From: Bacillus sp. FJAT-50079
GTDB lineage: Bacteria; Bacillota; Bacilli; Bacillales; Bacillaceae_C
Assembly (NCBI RefSeq): GCF_018343515.1
Contig: NZ_JAGYPD010000003.1
Span: 202,116-266,115 of the forward strand
Length of the DNA stretch: 64,000 nt
Reading direction: 5' to 3'
Shown: in pieces, positions 46,636-56,045 of the stretch
How positions within the stretch are numbered: position 1 is the stretch's first letter
How the letters are laid out: the number at the start of each line of letters is the position of its first letter
The notes under the pieces: generated by a model
What the model was told of the DNA's origin: nothing
What the model saw: only the letters and a program-made list of their open reading frames with translations
The model's database searches: none
Position numbers and translations under genes: made by a program

Positions 46636-48150
46636 ATGACAACACCAATAACCGATCATTATGATGTAATAGTAGTTGGAGCAGGAAACGCAGCGCTTTG
46701 CGCAGCCATTTCAGCGACAGAGCAAGGAGCCAATGTTCTCGTACTTGAAAAAGCCCCACGACATAAGCGCGGCGGAAATTCATTTTTCACCGACGGAGCG
46801 ATTCGCTTTGCTTATAAAGGGATTGATGAGATGAGAAAGGTAATTCCAACTATTACAGATGAAGAAGCTAAGAAGATCGATCTGCCTGAATATAATGAAA
46901 GCGATTACTATGATGATTTAATGAGAGTGACAAATGGAAAAAGTGATTCAAAACTAGCTAATCTACTCGTTTCTAAATCTTACGAAACAATTGCTTGGAT
47001 GCAAAATCACGGCATTGAGTTTGAGCTTAATTATGAGAACCAAGCATTTGAAAAGGAGGGGAAATACATATTTTGGGGAGGTCTACCTGTAAAGACGAAT
47101 AATAAAGGAGTAGGGCTTGTAAAAAAACTAAATGAACGTGCGCAGGAGCTGGGAATTAAAGTTTGGTACGAATCGCAAGCGGTCAAACTAAACACGGACC
47201 AAAACAACATTACTTCCGTTGTTGTTCAACGAGGTGAGGAAACGGTGATCGTCAATACCGATAGTGTAATCTTGGCATGTGGTGGCTTCGAGGCGAACAA
47301 AAGAATGCGCAGTAAGCAAATGGGAGCTGAATGGGAATCGGCAATCGTCCGCGGAACGGAATATAACACTGGGGATGGATTATCGATGGCATTGGCCATT
47401 GGGGCACAAAAATATGGAGAATGGTCGGGAGGGCATTCGATTGGCACCGACTACAATGCGCCAAAGGTCGGTAATTTTAACAAGCCTGGCGATATTTATA
47501 AAAAGTCCTCTTTTCCATTAGGTTTATTAGTGAATAAAGATGGAGTTCGCTTTGTTGATGAAGGGGCGGATTTCCGCAACTATACGTATGCGAAATATGG
47601 AAGAGAAGTATTGAAGCAGCCTAACAATATGGCCTACCAGTTGTTCGATGCTCAAGTGCGCCCGATGCTGCGCAAAGAATATAATCTTGAAGAAGCAACG
47701 GTATATGAGGCAAATAGTTTAGAGGAATTGGCGGAGAAGATTGACATCAATAAGGAAGAATTTTTAAAAACAATACAGGAATATAATGAAGCTGTCCAAG
47801 ATGGAACGTATAATCCAACGATTAAAGACCAGAAAGAAACACGGGGAATTACTCCACCAAAGAGCAACTGGGCATTACGCATAGATCAAGCGCCATATTA
47901 TGCCTATCCGGTCACATGTGGCATTACATTTACTTTCGGTGGGTTAAAGATCGGTTCATCCGGAGAAGTACTTGATCAAAATGATGCGGCAATCGCTGGA
48001 CTATATGCAGCTGGAGAAATGGTTGGCGGGCTTTTCTATGAAAACTATCCGGGTGGCTCGGGATTAATGTCAGGTGCAGTATTTGGAAAACTAGCCGGAT
48101 CTTCTGCCGCTAAGTATTCTTTGGAAAAAAGAGGGGCAGTAACGATATAG
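46636..48150 (+). CDS. tcuA: FAD-dependent tricarballylate dehydrogenase-like flavoprotein
   Basis: This 504-residue enzyme of the fumarate reductase/3-ketosteroid dehydrogenase flavoprotein group begins with the FAD loop YDVIVVGAGNAALCAAIS. It has RGGNSFFTDGAIRFAYKG, RFVDEGADFRNYTYAKYG and the C-terminal TFGGLKIGSSGEVLDQNDAAIAGLYAAGEMVGG, all typical of TcuA. TcuA oxidises tricarballylate to cis-aconitate. A TcuB-type electron-transfer partner is absent here. A neighbouring prpF supports aconitate chemistry. A fumarate-reductase-like enzyme of other specificity is possible. AGAGGGGGAG precedes the ATG. Confidence 0.8.
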   Translation: MTTPITDHYDVIVVGAGNAALCAAISATEQGANVLVLEKAPRHKRGGNSFFTDGAIRFAYKGIDEMRKVIPTITDEEAKKIDLPEYNESDYYDDLMRVTNGKSDSKLANLLVSKSYETIAWMQNHGIEFELNYENQAFEKEGKYIFWGGLPVKTNNKGVGLVKKLNERAQELGIKVWYESQAVKLNTDQNNITSVVVQRGEETVIVNTDSVILACGGFEANKRMRSKQMGAEWESAIVRGTEYNTGDGLSMALAIGAQKYGEWSGGHSIGTDYNAPKVGNFNKPGDIYKKSSFPLGLLVNKDGVRFVDEGADFRNYTYAKYGREVLKQPNNMAYQLFDAQVRPMLRKEYNLEEATVYEANSLEELAEKIDINKEEFLKTIQEYNEAVQDGTYNPTIKDQKETRGITPPKSNWALRIDQAPYYAYPVTCGITFTFGGLKIGSSGEVLDQNDAAIAGLYAAGEMVGGLFYENYPGGSGLMSGAVFGKLAGSSAAKYSLEKRGAVTI

Positions 48151-48166
48151 CTTCATTATATATGAA

Positions 48167-48203
48167 AAGGAAGAGGTGAAAATTTTATTTTCACCTCTTC
48201 CTT
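48167..48203. terminator. Bidirectional terminator between tcuA and the surface-protein gene
   Basis: A perfect 17-bp stem (AAGGAAGAGGTGAAAAT / ATTTTCACCTCTTCCTT) with a three-base loop lies between two convergent genes, 16 bases after tcuA and just past the stop of the leftward gene. Confidence 0.8.
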
Positions 48204-48206
48204 GTT

Positions 48207-51200
48207 CTAGCTCGATCTCATATTTTTTCTTCTATTGTAGTAATACATACCAAAAGCAATGCTTATAAAGAAGATTCCAATCAGCATATAATTAAATAAA
48301 TTTGTTGCTGTATTTGGAAGTTTGTTACCATTGTGCTTATTCGCTTGTTCGTTACCCGGCTTTATTGACGGAATGTTCGGTGTTGTATCGTCCTTTGGCC
48401 CTTGAGTGTCCTCACTGTTTTTCGGGGGATCGCCGTCATTTTTGTTGCCGTCTTTATCGTCATCCCCGTTGCCATCATCTCCATTTTTTCCGTCATCGTC
48501 ACCATCGTCATTGTCCTCATCATCGCTGTCCTCACTTTTATTTGACCAATGGATTGTATATTGTAATGTGGATTTTTCGTCTGTTGCTGTTACATTAATG
48601 ACAGTTCGTTTATTCGCGCTATCCAATGGCAAGATTTCAACTTGAGCACCCGATTGACTTGCTTCGACCGTTAGATTATTTGTTGGGTCGTCTGAGATTC
48701 GATAATTAGTGACTCCCGGTGAAAATTGTGAGAGTGGTTGCCCATTAATTGTAATATTTTTTAATGTTGCATCCGTTTCAGGCACGGCAATTTGATAGAG
48801 CTCATTGCCAAGTGCGTAATAAATACTACCGTCAACCCCAATGGTCATATTGTTCATAAAATCATCGACGATTATTTTATGTGCTAATGTGTCAGGATCA
48901 ATCGCAATAAGGCTTCGCGACAACGTTGTGTATAGCATTCCATCTGGTGCCCACTGGAGTCTATATGGAAACCATTTACTACTATTATATAAGCTTGGAC
49001 GGATTAATTTGCTTTTCACAACTTCCATCGTTTCGGGATCCATTGCAAAAATGGTTCCATCGACTGCTCCCCATAAATTCCCATCGGGTCCGAATGATAG
49101 CTCGCCGATCATACGTGGTGTTTCATCGATTCCAGGGATTTGCGGTGTAAATTCCTTCATTTTTTCACCTTTTTCAACATCCCAAACAAAGATCTTTGCT
49201 TCCTTTGCTTTAGGATCCATGCCAAGTCCTCCCCAAACAGAGGTACCGCCGTAAAGCTTTCCGTCTCGATATGCTAGACTGATAATGCTTTGATCTTGAA
49301 CAATATTCCGATATTGCGACCATTTATCCGTGCTAGCATCGTAAATAGCGAGAGCACCGCCTAGCACACCATAATCAGGCACGGTTCCAACGAATAGTTG
49401 ATTATCTCCTGATGTAATCGCAAAGGGTCGATCTTGCTGATCTTCAATATCGTACTCGAAACGGGGATTTTCATTCAAATCAACAGGTTTGAGTGGATCA
49501 TAGCTATACATGATCGCTCCGACGTACGTTCCATAATAAGCTTTGTTATTAAGAAAGCCGATCCCTTCTGGCTGTGCAAAAGAAGAAATATTTACTTCTA
49601 TTTTTTCTTTAAAAGGATCATAAATGCTCATCCCTCGTTGATATCCTCCCATGTAAAGCCTGCCGTCGTGGCCAGTTTCTAATGCTTGAATTGCGACCGA
49701 TTGCGAAGCAATATTTAATTCGATGAAATTTAACTCGTTTTTAATTGGATCATAGTGCATATATTCCCCATATTGTGTAATCATTGCTAATACTGTTTTT
49801 CCAGTTTTGAGGGTGATCCATTGCATATCTTTCACACGAACTGTGTCGGGAAGTAAAGGAATATTTTCGATTAGCGTAGATGTATTCGATTGCAAATCAT
49901 ATGAAAAGAATTGAGTTTCAAACTTGTAATAAACTGTATTTGGCTCGTTCTTTGCAGGCATTGAAATCATATTACTGTATTGGAATGTATCGAGTACTTC
50001 GAGTGTTTCTGGATCAATCACTAGCATATTAATTGAGCCGTTAGAAACGAATAATTTATCATTTATAAGATGAATGTCCTCAAAAAATCCTTCTTCACCT
50101 GAATACCCTTCAATAATAATCTCTTCTTTATCTCCAGTAACTCTATTCACCTTATAAAGGTGCTTTGTCGCGCCAATACCGACAAAAATGAATTCATCAC
50201 TTATCGCAATGCCGCGCGCATAATCTTCGTCATCAACAATTGGACCATAGTCTCTAAATGTACCTGAGGCGATATCATACTCGAAAACACTAGCGTTTGG
50301 ATATGTGGAACCATAAATTTTTCCATCGGAACTCGCTTCGAGATCCCAGACCCAATCATCTGATGGGTTTACGCCTAATTCTTCTACTTTTTTATCAGCA
50401 GGAATATAACGGTATAATTTTCCATCCCCTGTACTAGCAAAATAGACATTTTGATCGGGACCAACCGTCATCGCCCATAATGCTTCTGTTCCTTTAATAA
50501 CTTCCGAGAACTTGAGCTCGCCCGTTTCGGCGTCTAAAACGGAAAATGTACCTGGAAGACCGTTAGAATGGTAGTAAATTTCATTTTCTCCCTGTGTATT
50601 TTGCTGAATGGCTGCTGCTTGTCCTAATTGGACATGAACCATTTCTCCAAGGTTTACGGGCGCTTTATATGTACGATTTAGCACCAATTCTTCTTGGGCA
50701 TCTAATTCAAATGTGACGTTATCAAAATAAACTTCTGTTAAACTAATCCCTCCAGAATAAAAGGCAAGTCGCGCATAACTGGCATCGGCTGGTGCTTCGG
50801 ACAGTAATTTTATTTCAGACCATTGTTCTTTTGGTAAATTTCCAAACAGCTCTTGCTTTATTGCTATTTCTTTATCGTTTTCATTATAATAATGAACTTC
50901 AAGTACGATATTATGTGTTTGGTTAATGACGTTTGTATTTACTTTGGCTAAATAAGATTTTTCCGGTGAAACCGCAATTTTATCACTGAGTACTCGTAGG
51001 CCATTTGTGTCTGATGAATCATGGAAATGCATGCTTTGCTTGCCTTCATAAAAGGTATCTGTACCAATCGTAATGCCATTAGCATTATTTTCCGGCGTCC
51101 ATCCTGGGATATTTCCGTCCTCTGTTAAAGGTAGTTCAAACCCTGGATTGATGATTTTGTCAGAAATTTCTTCGGCTGGTGGTTCATCTTCATCCTCATT

Positions 51201-52193
51201 TACTATTGTTACGGCCACATTATCGATGTACACATCTGTTAAGCTGATTGCGCCTGAATTAAAAGCAATTTGCATTGTAACAGCATTAGAAGGGGCGCTT
51301 TCTTCCAGTTCAATATCAATCCATCCAAGTCCCGCTTTTCCGCGATGGAGTTCATTTTTGAAGGCGACTCGCTCATTTTTTTCATTGTAAAAGGAAATAG
51401 CAAATTCAACGGAATGGCTTTGTTCGATTACATTCATTTTTGCAGATACATGATAGCGTTGATCGCCAGTAATCGGAAATTGTTCTGTTTTTGCTTGAAC
51501 TTGTACTTGATCAGAATAGTCATGGATGCGAAGATAATTAGAATTCTCATGAGGCATGACAGTAATTGAATTCCCGGTAGTCATCCATCCTGGAATTATT
51601 ACAGCGTTTTCAAAATTGTGGTTTTCAATTTCAATCCTTTGTTCGGATTCGTCTGTCATTTGGATTTGATCTATATATGAGATGAATTGGGCAGTATTAT
51701 CACTTTTAAAAAATATTTTTGCCGATGCTGCATCTAATGGAGCTTGTGCATCCAGGTTGATTTCAACCCATTCTTTCATTGGAGTAGGGGAGATTGCGGC
51801 AATTTGATCGCTTAATAAATCTCCATTCGCATTGTAAAAATATAAACCATAGTTCAATTCTCCACTTGTAAATGAGTCAATGTAGAGCTGAGCAGTGAGT
51901 GTATATGCTCCCTCTTTTACTTCAAATGGATCACTCGTTACTGCGACAGCATTTTCTTTTGATAGAAGTAATAAACTTTGATTCGTTTCAAATGATTGAT
52001 TGGAGGAAATAGCAGCTTGTCCAGTGATTACATCCCAACCTGGAATTTGAATGGGTTCCTCAAAATCATGATTAGTTACTAAGATTTCAAGTTCTTTCGC
52101 TTCTGCGGTAGAAGGATAGGATGGGAACATGCCGCAAATAAGTGCTAGGCAAAATGTAAGAATAAAACTTTTTCGCAGTTGACATCTGATCAA
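48207..52193 (-). CDS. Large secreted beta-propeller protein anchored by an LPNTA sorting signal
   Basis: The 1328-residue protein has a signal peptide (1-32). Three related jelly-roll modules of carbohydrate-binding type follow (about 37-180, 190-330, 345-500; each opens NxxFExPxxIPGW). A long beta-propeller region (about 510-1150) has repeated GxLYxGT / DGKIYGSTY-type blades, then a cadherin-like beta-sandwich (about 1165-1240), an Asp/Asn/Gly-rich spacer, LPNTA (about 1297), a membrane helix and a basic tail. It probably binds or senses a glycan outside the cell for the divergent importer (inference). A TTG start follows AGAGGGG. LPNTA rather than LPxTG points to a class D-type sortase. 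Confidence 0.85.
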   Translation of the reverse strand: MIRCQLRKSFILTFCLALICGMFPSYPSTAEAKELEILVTNHDFEEPIQIPGWDVITGQAAISSNQSFETNQSLLLLSKENAVAVTSDPFEVKEGAYTLTAQLYIDSFTSGELNYGLYFYNANGDLLSDQIAAISPTPMKEWVEINLDAQAPLDAASAKIFFKSDNTAQFISYIDQIQMTDESEQRIEIENHNFENAVIIPGWMTTGNSITVMPHENSNYLRIHDYSDQVQVQAKTEQFPITGDQRYHVSAKMNVIEQSHSVEFAISFYNEKNERVAFKNELHRGKAGLGWIDIELEESAPSNAVTMQIAFNSGAISLTDVYIDNVAVTIVNEDEDEPPAEEISDKIINPGFELPLTEDGNIPGWTPENNANGITIGTDTFYEGKQSMHFHDSSDTNGLRVLSDKIAVSPEKSYLAKVNTNVINQTHNIVLEVHYYNENDKEIAIKQELFGNLPKEQWSEIKLLSEAPADASYARLAFYSGGISLTEVYFDNVTFELDAQEELVLNRTYKAPVNLGEMVHVQLGQAAAIQQNTQGENEIYYHSNGLPGTFSVLDAETGELKFSEVIKGTEALWAMTVGPDQNVYFASTGDGKLYRYIPADKKVEELGVNPSDDWVWDLEASSDGKIYGSTYPNASVFEYDIASGTFRDYGPIVDDEDYARGIAISDEFIFVGIGATKHLYKVNRVTGDKEEIIIEGYSGEEGFFEDIHLINDKLFVSNGSINMLVIDPETLEVLDTFQYSNMISMPAKNEPNTVYYKFETQFFSYDLQSNTSTLIENIPLLPDTVRVKDMQWITLKTGKTVLAMITQYGEYMHYDPIKNELNFIELNIASQSVAIQALETGHDGRLYMGGYQRGMSIYDPFKEKIEVNISSFAQPEGIGFLNNKAYYGTYVGAIMYSYDPLKPVDLNENPRFEYDIEDQQDRPFAITSGDNQLFVGTVPDYGVLGGALAIYDASTDKWSQYRNIVQDQSIISLAYRDGKLYGGTSVWGGLGMDPKAKEAKIFVWDVEKGEKMKEFTPQIPGIDETPRMIGELSFGPDGNLWGAVDGTIFAMDPETMEVVKSKLIRPSLYNSSKWFPYRLQWAPDGMLYTTLSRSLIAIDPDTLAHKIIVDDFMNNMTIGVDGSIYYALGNELYQIAVPETDATLKNITINGQPLSQFSPGVTNYRISDDPTNNLTVEASQSGAQVEILPLDSANKRTVINVTATDEKSTLQYTIHWSNKSEDSDDEDNDDGDDDGKNGDDGNGDDDKDGNKNDGDPPKNSEDTQGPKDDTTPNIPSIKPGNEQANKHNGNKLPNTATNLFNYMLIGIFFISIAFGMYYYNRRKNMRSS

Positions 52194-52381
52194 CGTTTTC
52201 CCCTCTTTCTATATTTGTTTTGTCAATGATCGACCTTGTTTTTCAGTATAGTTCGAATATTGTTGCTGTCAATGTCTATTAATGGTCTTTTTTGGAAGCT
52301 ATTATGTTCTCCAATAAAAGGGGAGGATTGAAAGCCGATAAGCTCTTAAGGAAGGTGTGGGGAATATTAACAGTATCACTT

Positions 52382-52430
52382 ATTAAAGACAATTAAGAGA
52401 CTTGTCTCTTGATTAAAAAGATTATACACT
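52382..52430 (+). promoter_or_regulatory. Promoter of the glycan importer with shared box
   Basis: A -35 TTGTCT (52402-52407) and a -10 TACACT (52425-52430) have 17-bp spacing. The box ATTAAAGAC...TTA..AGACTTGTCT.TT..T beginning at 52382 overlaps the -35 and recurs before the enzyme operon at 57503. The inner palindrome AAGAGACTTGTCTCTT is the probable regulator contact. Confidence 0.65.
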
Positions 52431-52512
52431 CAAATTACATAATTGAATGTTTAGAAAAGACAGATGATTGATTCTTCTAAACTGGAAGACTCTTACTTTT
52501 CTTACATTCGTT

Positions 52513-52526
52513 TGATAGCGCTTTCT
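52513..52526 (+). promoter_or_regulatory. cre-like site
   Basis: TGATAGCGCTTTCT resembles the catabolite-response element (a central GCGCTTT core with one or two mismatches at the edges). It lies 80 bp downstream of the promoter, where CcpA would act as a roadblock. Confidence 0.5.
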
Positions 52527-52593
52527 AATCCTGCTGAGGAGGTGCGAAACGTTCCATTTAACACAATCATTTAATGAGAGAGGGGTTTATTTC

Positions 52594-53898
52594 ATGAAAA
52601 GGTTTAGTTTTCTCGCTTTATTATTATTGATTGGGATATTGATTGTAGGTTGTAGCTCGAATAAACAGAGTAATTCTAATGGAAATGAAACGGCTCAGCC
52701 TAAACCGCAAGAGACAGAGAAGCCCGAGGAAAATAACAATGATGGTAAATTGTCAGGAGAGATCACTGTTTGGGCGCATCCTTTTACAGAGGATCAAACA
52801 GTGGAAGGTAAAATGTGGGATGAGGTCATTTCTTCTTTTGAAGAGGAAACAGGTGTAAAGGTGAACTTTGAACAAATTCCATGGGCAAACCGTGACCAAA
52901 AGATTTTAACGGCACTTGCTGCTAATAATGGACCAGATGTGTTTTATGCGATCCCGGATCAAATGCCGCAATATGCTGATGTCGGAATGTTGTTAGAGTT
53001 GGATTCATATATAGGGGACCTTGATTTAGAAGATTTTGTTGACACAGCGTTAGTGTCAACGACGTGGAAGGATAAATTATACGGATTACCGATTTTACAA
53101 GAAGCGTATACCCTTATTTATAATGTTGATATCGTGAAGGCAATAGGAGGAGATCCAGAGAAATTGCCGGAAACATGGGAGGAATTTGAAGCTTGGGCAC
53201 AAAAAGCAAAAGATAAAGGGTATTACGCAATGAACTTCGGCGGTGGAGGTTCAATGAATAGTACGTTGTATCCGTTTATTTGGCAAGCTGGCGGCGATGT
53301 TGTCAATGATAAAAATGAAGTGTTGATTAATAATGAAAAGAGCCTTGAGGCATGGGAAATGGTTGATAAAATGTACAAAAATGGCTGGATTCCAGAGGAT
53401 TCCATTAGTGCGCTGGAGCAAAATGCCCTTTGGGATGGTGGCAAAATATTAGCGGTTCAAGGGTCAGGTAGCACAATTACCAATATGTTAAAGAATGATC
53501 AATTCGAATTTGTTATTGCTCCACCACTAACAAAGGAAAAGCAAGCCACTTACGGTACAACGGGTATGTTTGTTGCTCCTTCTAATACAGACAATCCAGC
53601 CGCAGCGGCGGAATTTATTAAAGTGATGACGAATACGGAAAATCAAAAACGCTTTAATACCGTTACTCAATATATTCCAACACGTGAATCGGCGAAAGAT
53701 ATTTTCGATGATGAGGCATATTTAAAACAATTGGCAACGTATACGCAATATGCATTGCCTGGGGTGATTCATCCAACAGGTCGGACAATTATGCCATTTA
53801 TCCAAGCGGAATTGCAAGCGATGATGGAAGGTCAGAAAACAGCTAAAGAAGCAGCAGATGCAGCAGCCGAAGCTATACAAAAAGAACTAAATAAATAA
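52594..53898 (+). CDS. Carbohydrate ABC transporter solute-binding lipoprotein
   Basis: This 434-residue family 1 binding protein has a lipobox IVGC (about 17-20) followed by a long Asn/Glu/Lys/Pro-rich tether and the fold starting GEITVWAHPFTEDQTVEGKMW. The FNTVTQYIPTRESAKDIFDD segment is typical of oligosaccharide receptors. It delivers a sugar to the two permeases downstream. No ATPase gene is present, so a shared MsmX-type ATPase is presumed. Confidence 0.88.
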   Translation: MKRFSFLALLLLIGILIVGCSSNKQSNSNGNETAQPKPQETEKPEENNNDGKLSGEITVWAHPFTEDQTVEGKMWDEVISSFEEETGVKVNFEQIPWANRDQKILTALAANNGPDVFYAIPDQMPQYADVGMLLELDSYIGDLDLEDFVDTALVSTTWKDKLYGLPILQEAYTLIYNVDIVKAIGGDPEKLPETWEEFEAWAQKAKDKGYYAMNFGGGGSMNSTLYPFIWQAGGDVVNDKNEVLINNEKSLEAWEMVDKMYKNGWIPEDSISALEQNALWDGGKILAVQGSGSTITNMLKNDQFEFVIAPPLTKEKQATYGTTGMFVAPSNTDNPAAAAEFIKVMTNTENQKRFNTVTQYIPTRESAKDIFDDEAYLKQLATYTQYALPGVIHPTGRTIMPFIQAELQAMMEGQKTAKEAADAAAEAIQKELNK

Positions 53899-53906
53899 GG
53901 GGGTAG

Positions 53907-53942
53907 AACAGAGAGTTTGATCGTTTAATCAAACTCTCTGTT
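53907..53942 (+). other. Perfect hairpin between binding-protein and permease genes
   Basis: AACAGAGAGTTTGAT pairs with ATCAAACTCTCTGTT over 15 bp with a six-base loop and no T-run. Such stems after binding-protein genes commonly stabilise the upstream message and reduce permease expression. Confidence 0.65.
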
Positions 53943-53967
53943 ACTGACCTTTATGTGAGATAGGGTG

Positions 53968-54921
53968 ATGACTGTGGAGAATCCTAAAATATACAAGGGT
54001 GTAATGATTTCAGAAAAAAATAAACGCCCATTGGGGGAACGAATAAAAAGGGAATTAAAGCGGAATGCGATCGTCTATCTTTTTCTTACACCCATTATGG
54101 TCCACTTTATAATTTTTCAAGTGTATCCATTTCTATTAAGCTTTTATTTAACGTTTATGGATTGGAAGGTTATTGGTGACCCCGAATTCGTTGGACTAAA
54201 ACATTGGAAAAATTTTATCGGTGATAAATTAGCATGGAAAGCCCTATGGAATACGGTCTTATTTTCCATTTATTATATATTGCCGACGATGTCACTCGGC
54301 TTAATTTTAGCACTGATTATTAATTCGGGAGTAAAACTGGCAGGCTTTTTTAAAGGGGTCTTTTTCTTGCCTGTTGTTACTTCCTTTGTCATTATTGCAG
54401 GAATCTGGGGTTGGTTATTTAGAGGAACACCGGACGGGGTGATTAACTATTTAATTAGTTTTATCGGAATTGACCCCCAATTGTTTTTATCGAATTCACG
54501 TCAAGCATTAATGGTTTTGGCGGGCTTGAGTATTTTTAAAGTAAGCGGGAGTACGATGATTTATTACTTTGCAGGGTTACAGTCTGTTCCAAAGCAATTA
54601 TATGAAGCGGCTAAAATTGATGGCGCCTCAAGCTTCCGCATGTTTTGGAGCGTCACCTTTCCATTATTAAAGCCGATCCATTTTTATGTACTGATTACGA
54701 CGACGATTGGTTCTTTCCAAATTTTTGATTCCGCCTATTTATTAACAGGTGGTGGACCGAATTACTCTACAACAACGATCGTTTACTACTTGTATGATCA
54801 AGGGTTTACAGGACTTAATCTGAGCTACGCAGCCGTTTTATCTTATGCGTTGTTTATCATTATTTTAATCGTATCGTTAATACAGAGAAAGTATGTTGGG
54901 CAGGAAACAAATCATTATTAA
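53968..54921 (+). CDS. Carbohydrate ABC permease, MalF type
   Basis: The membrane protein (about 317 residues) has six helices after a basic N-terminus, and the EAA loop YEAAKIDGASSFRMFWSVTFPLL (about 213-235; quoted in part EAAKIDGASSFRMFW). The ATG lies right after GGGTG; a GTG at 53974 has better spacing from AGGGTGA and may be the true start. Confidence 0.88.
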   Translation: MTVENPKIYKGVMISEKNKRPLGERIKRELKRNAIVYLFLTPIMVHFIIFQVYPFLLSFYLTFMDWKVIGDPEFVGLKHWKNFIGDKLAWKALWNTVLFSIYYILPTMSLGLILALIINSGVKLAGFFKGVFFLPVVTSFVIIAGIWGWLFRGTPDGVINYLISFIGIDPQLFLSNSRQALMVLAGLSIFKVSGSTMIYYFAGLQSVPKQLYEAAKIDGASSFRMFWSVTFPLLKPIHFYVLITTTIGSFQIFDSAYLLTGGGPNYSTTTIVYYLYDQGFTGLNLSYAAVLSYALFIIILIVSLIQRKYVGQETNHY

Positions 54922-54954
54922 AGTACCACTGTTTTAGGAAAGGGGAATCGGAGC

Positions 54955-55761
54955 ATGATAAGAAAAATCATCGCATATCTTGCGTTATTTTTTCTTGGCC
55001 TTTGTTTTTTATTACCATTTGTCATTATGATTATTGGATCATTTAAAGATGCACAATATGCACAAATAGATTCACTCTTTCGGATTGTGGATAAGCCGAC
55101 ATTAAAAAACTTTATTTATATATTTCGTGATGGCATCTTTTTGCGCTGGATCATGAACTCAGTCATTGTAACGGTTATTCCTGTTATAAGCCAGATGGTG
55201 TTCTGTGCTGTTTTAGGTTACATCTTTGCGAAAAAGAGATTTCCAGGACGAGAAGTCATTTTTTGGATATTTATGGCTGTGATCATGATTCCGCAGCAAC
55301 TTTTAATTATTCCAAAATATATTATGTTCGCTAATTTTGGCTGGATTAATACGTTTAATGCCTTAATTATTCCAGAGCTATGGGGGATTATGGGGGTCTT
55401 TCTCGTTAGACAATTCCTGCAGGGGATCCCAAATGATTTAGAAGAGGCCGCTTATATCGATGGAGCGAATGATTTTCAAATATTTTTTAAAGTGATCTTG
55501 CCGCTCTCCATCCCCGTCGTCGCGACGGTTGGAACATTTTCATTCATTTCCAACTGGAATGATTTATTCCAGCCGCTTATTTATTTAACGCAGGAAAAAA
55601 TGTTCCCAATCACGTTAGGGTTAGCATCTATCCTTGGAAAAGAAGGGAACTTTGGAGTGGAAATGGCGGGATCGGTCATCTCGTTTGTCCCTACCTTTCT
55701 CATATTCTTGTTCTTCCAACGTTATTTTACCGAGGGAATTCAAATGTCTGGTTTAAAATAA
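54955..55761 (+). CDS. Carbohydrate ABC permease, MalG type
   Basis: The 268-residue membrane protein has six helices, the EAA loop EEAAYIDGANDFQIFFKVILPL and the class-typical ending TEGIQMSGLK. It pairs with the preceding permease. GGAAAGGGGAATCGG precedes the ATG. Last gene of the importer operon. Confidence 0.9.
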   Translation: MIRKIIAYLALFFLGLCFLLPFVIMIIGSFKDAQYAQIDSLFRIVDKPTLKNFIYIFRDGIFLRWIMNSVIVTVIPVISQMVFCAVLGYIFAKKRFPGREVIFWIFMAVIMIPQQLLIIPKYIMFANFGWINTFNALIIPELWGIMGVFLVRQFLQGIPNDLEEAAYIDGANDFQIFFKVILPLSIPVVATVGTFSFISNWNDLFQPLIYLTQEKMFPITLGLASILGKEGNFGVEMAGSVISFVPTFLIFLFFQRYFTEGIQMSGLK

Positions 55762-55960
55762 GAAAAGCGCGAGGCGCCCGTTTAGCGACGTACAAACTGC
55801 GCCAACAGGATGTTGGTGCGTCGACGTTGTCACATGACGAGGCGACCTTAGTCGACGATCCTTAAAGGAAACACGGCTTCGATAGAGCCGATGTTGACTT
55901 ATCGTAAGAAGAAGAGTGAAGTTTGCTAGTCGCTGGGCGCCTAGAGCTAGACACGGAAAT
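55762..55960. repeat. GC-rich structured Bacillus-type intergenic repeat
   Basis: The segment from GAAAAGCGCGAGGCGCCCG to CGCTGGGCGCCTAGAGCTAGACA has complementary ends (GGCGCCCG with CTGGGCGCC) enclosing smaller stems. Its composition is clearly more GC-rich than its surroundings. It matches, from memory, a dispersed repeat seen after genes in many Bacillus genomes. A further stem (GTCGATGG / CCATCGAC, about 56021-56040) follows and could terminate the regulator gene. Confidence 0.6.
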
Positions 55961-56045
55961 CCGATTTTGAAATGAAAACGACAAAAATTTTATACTTTCT
56001 TTCCTTTTAAAGAAAAATTGTCGATGGAGTACCATCGACATTTGT

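Noticed and set aside
48302-48645. Open frames on the plus strand opposite the acidic linker of the surface protein
   Set aside because: They mirror low-complexity Asp/Gly codons of the real gene, have no ribosome binding site and resemble no protein.
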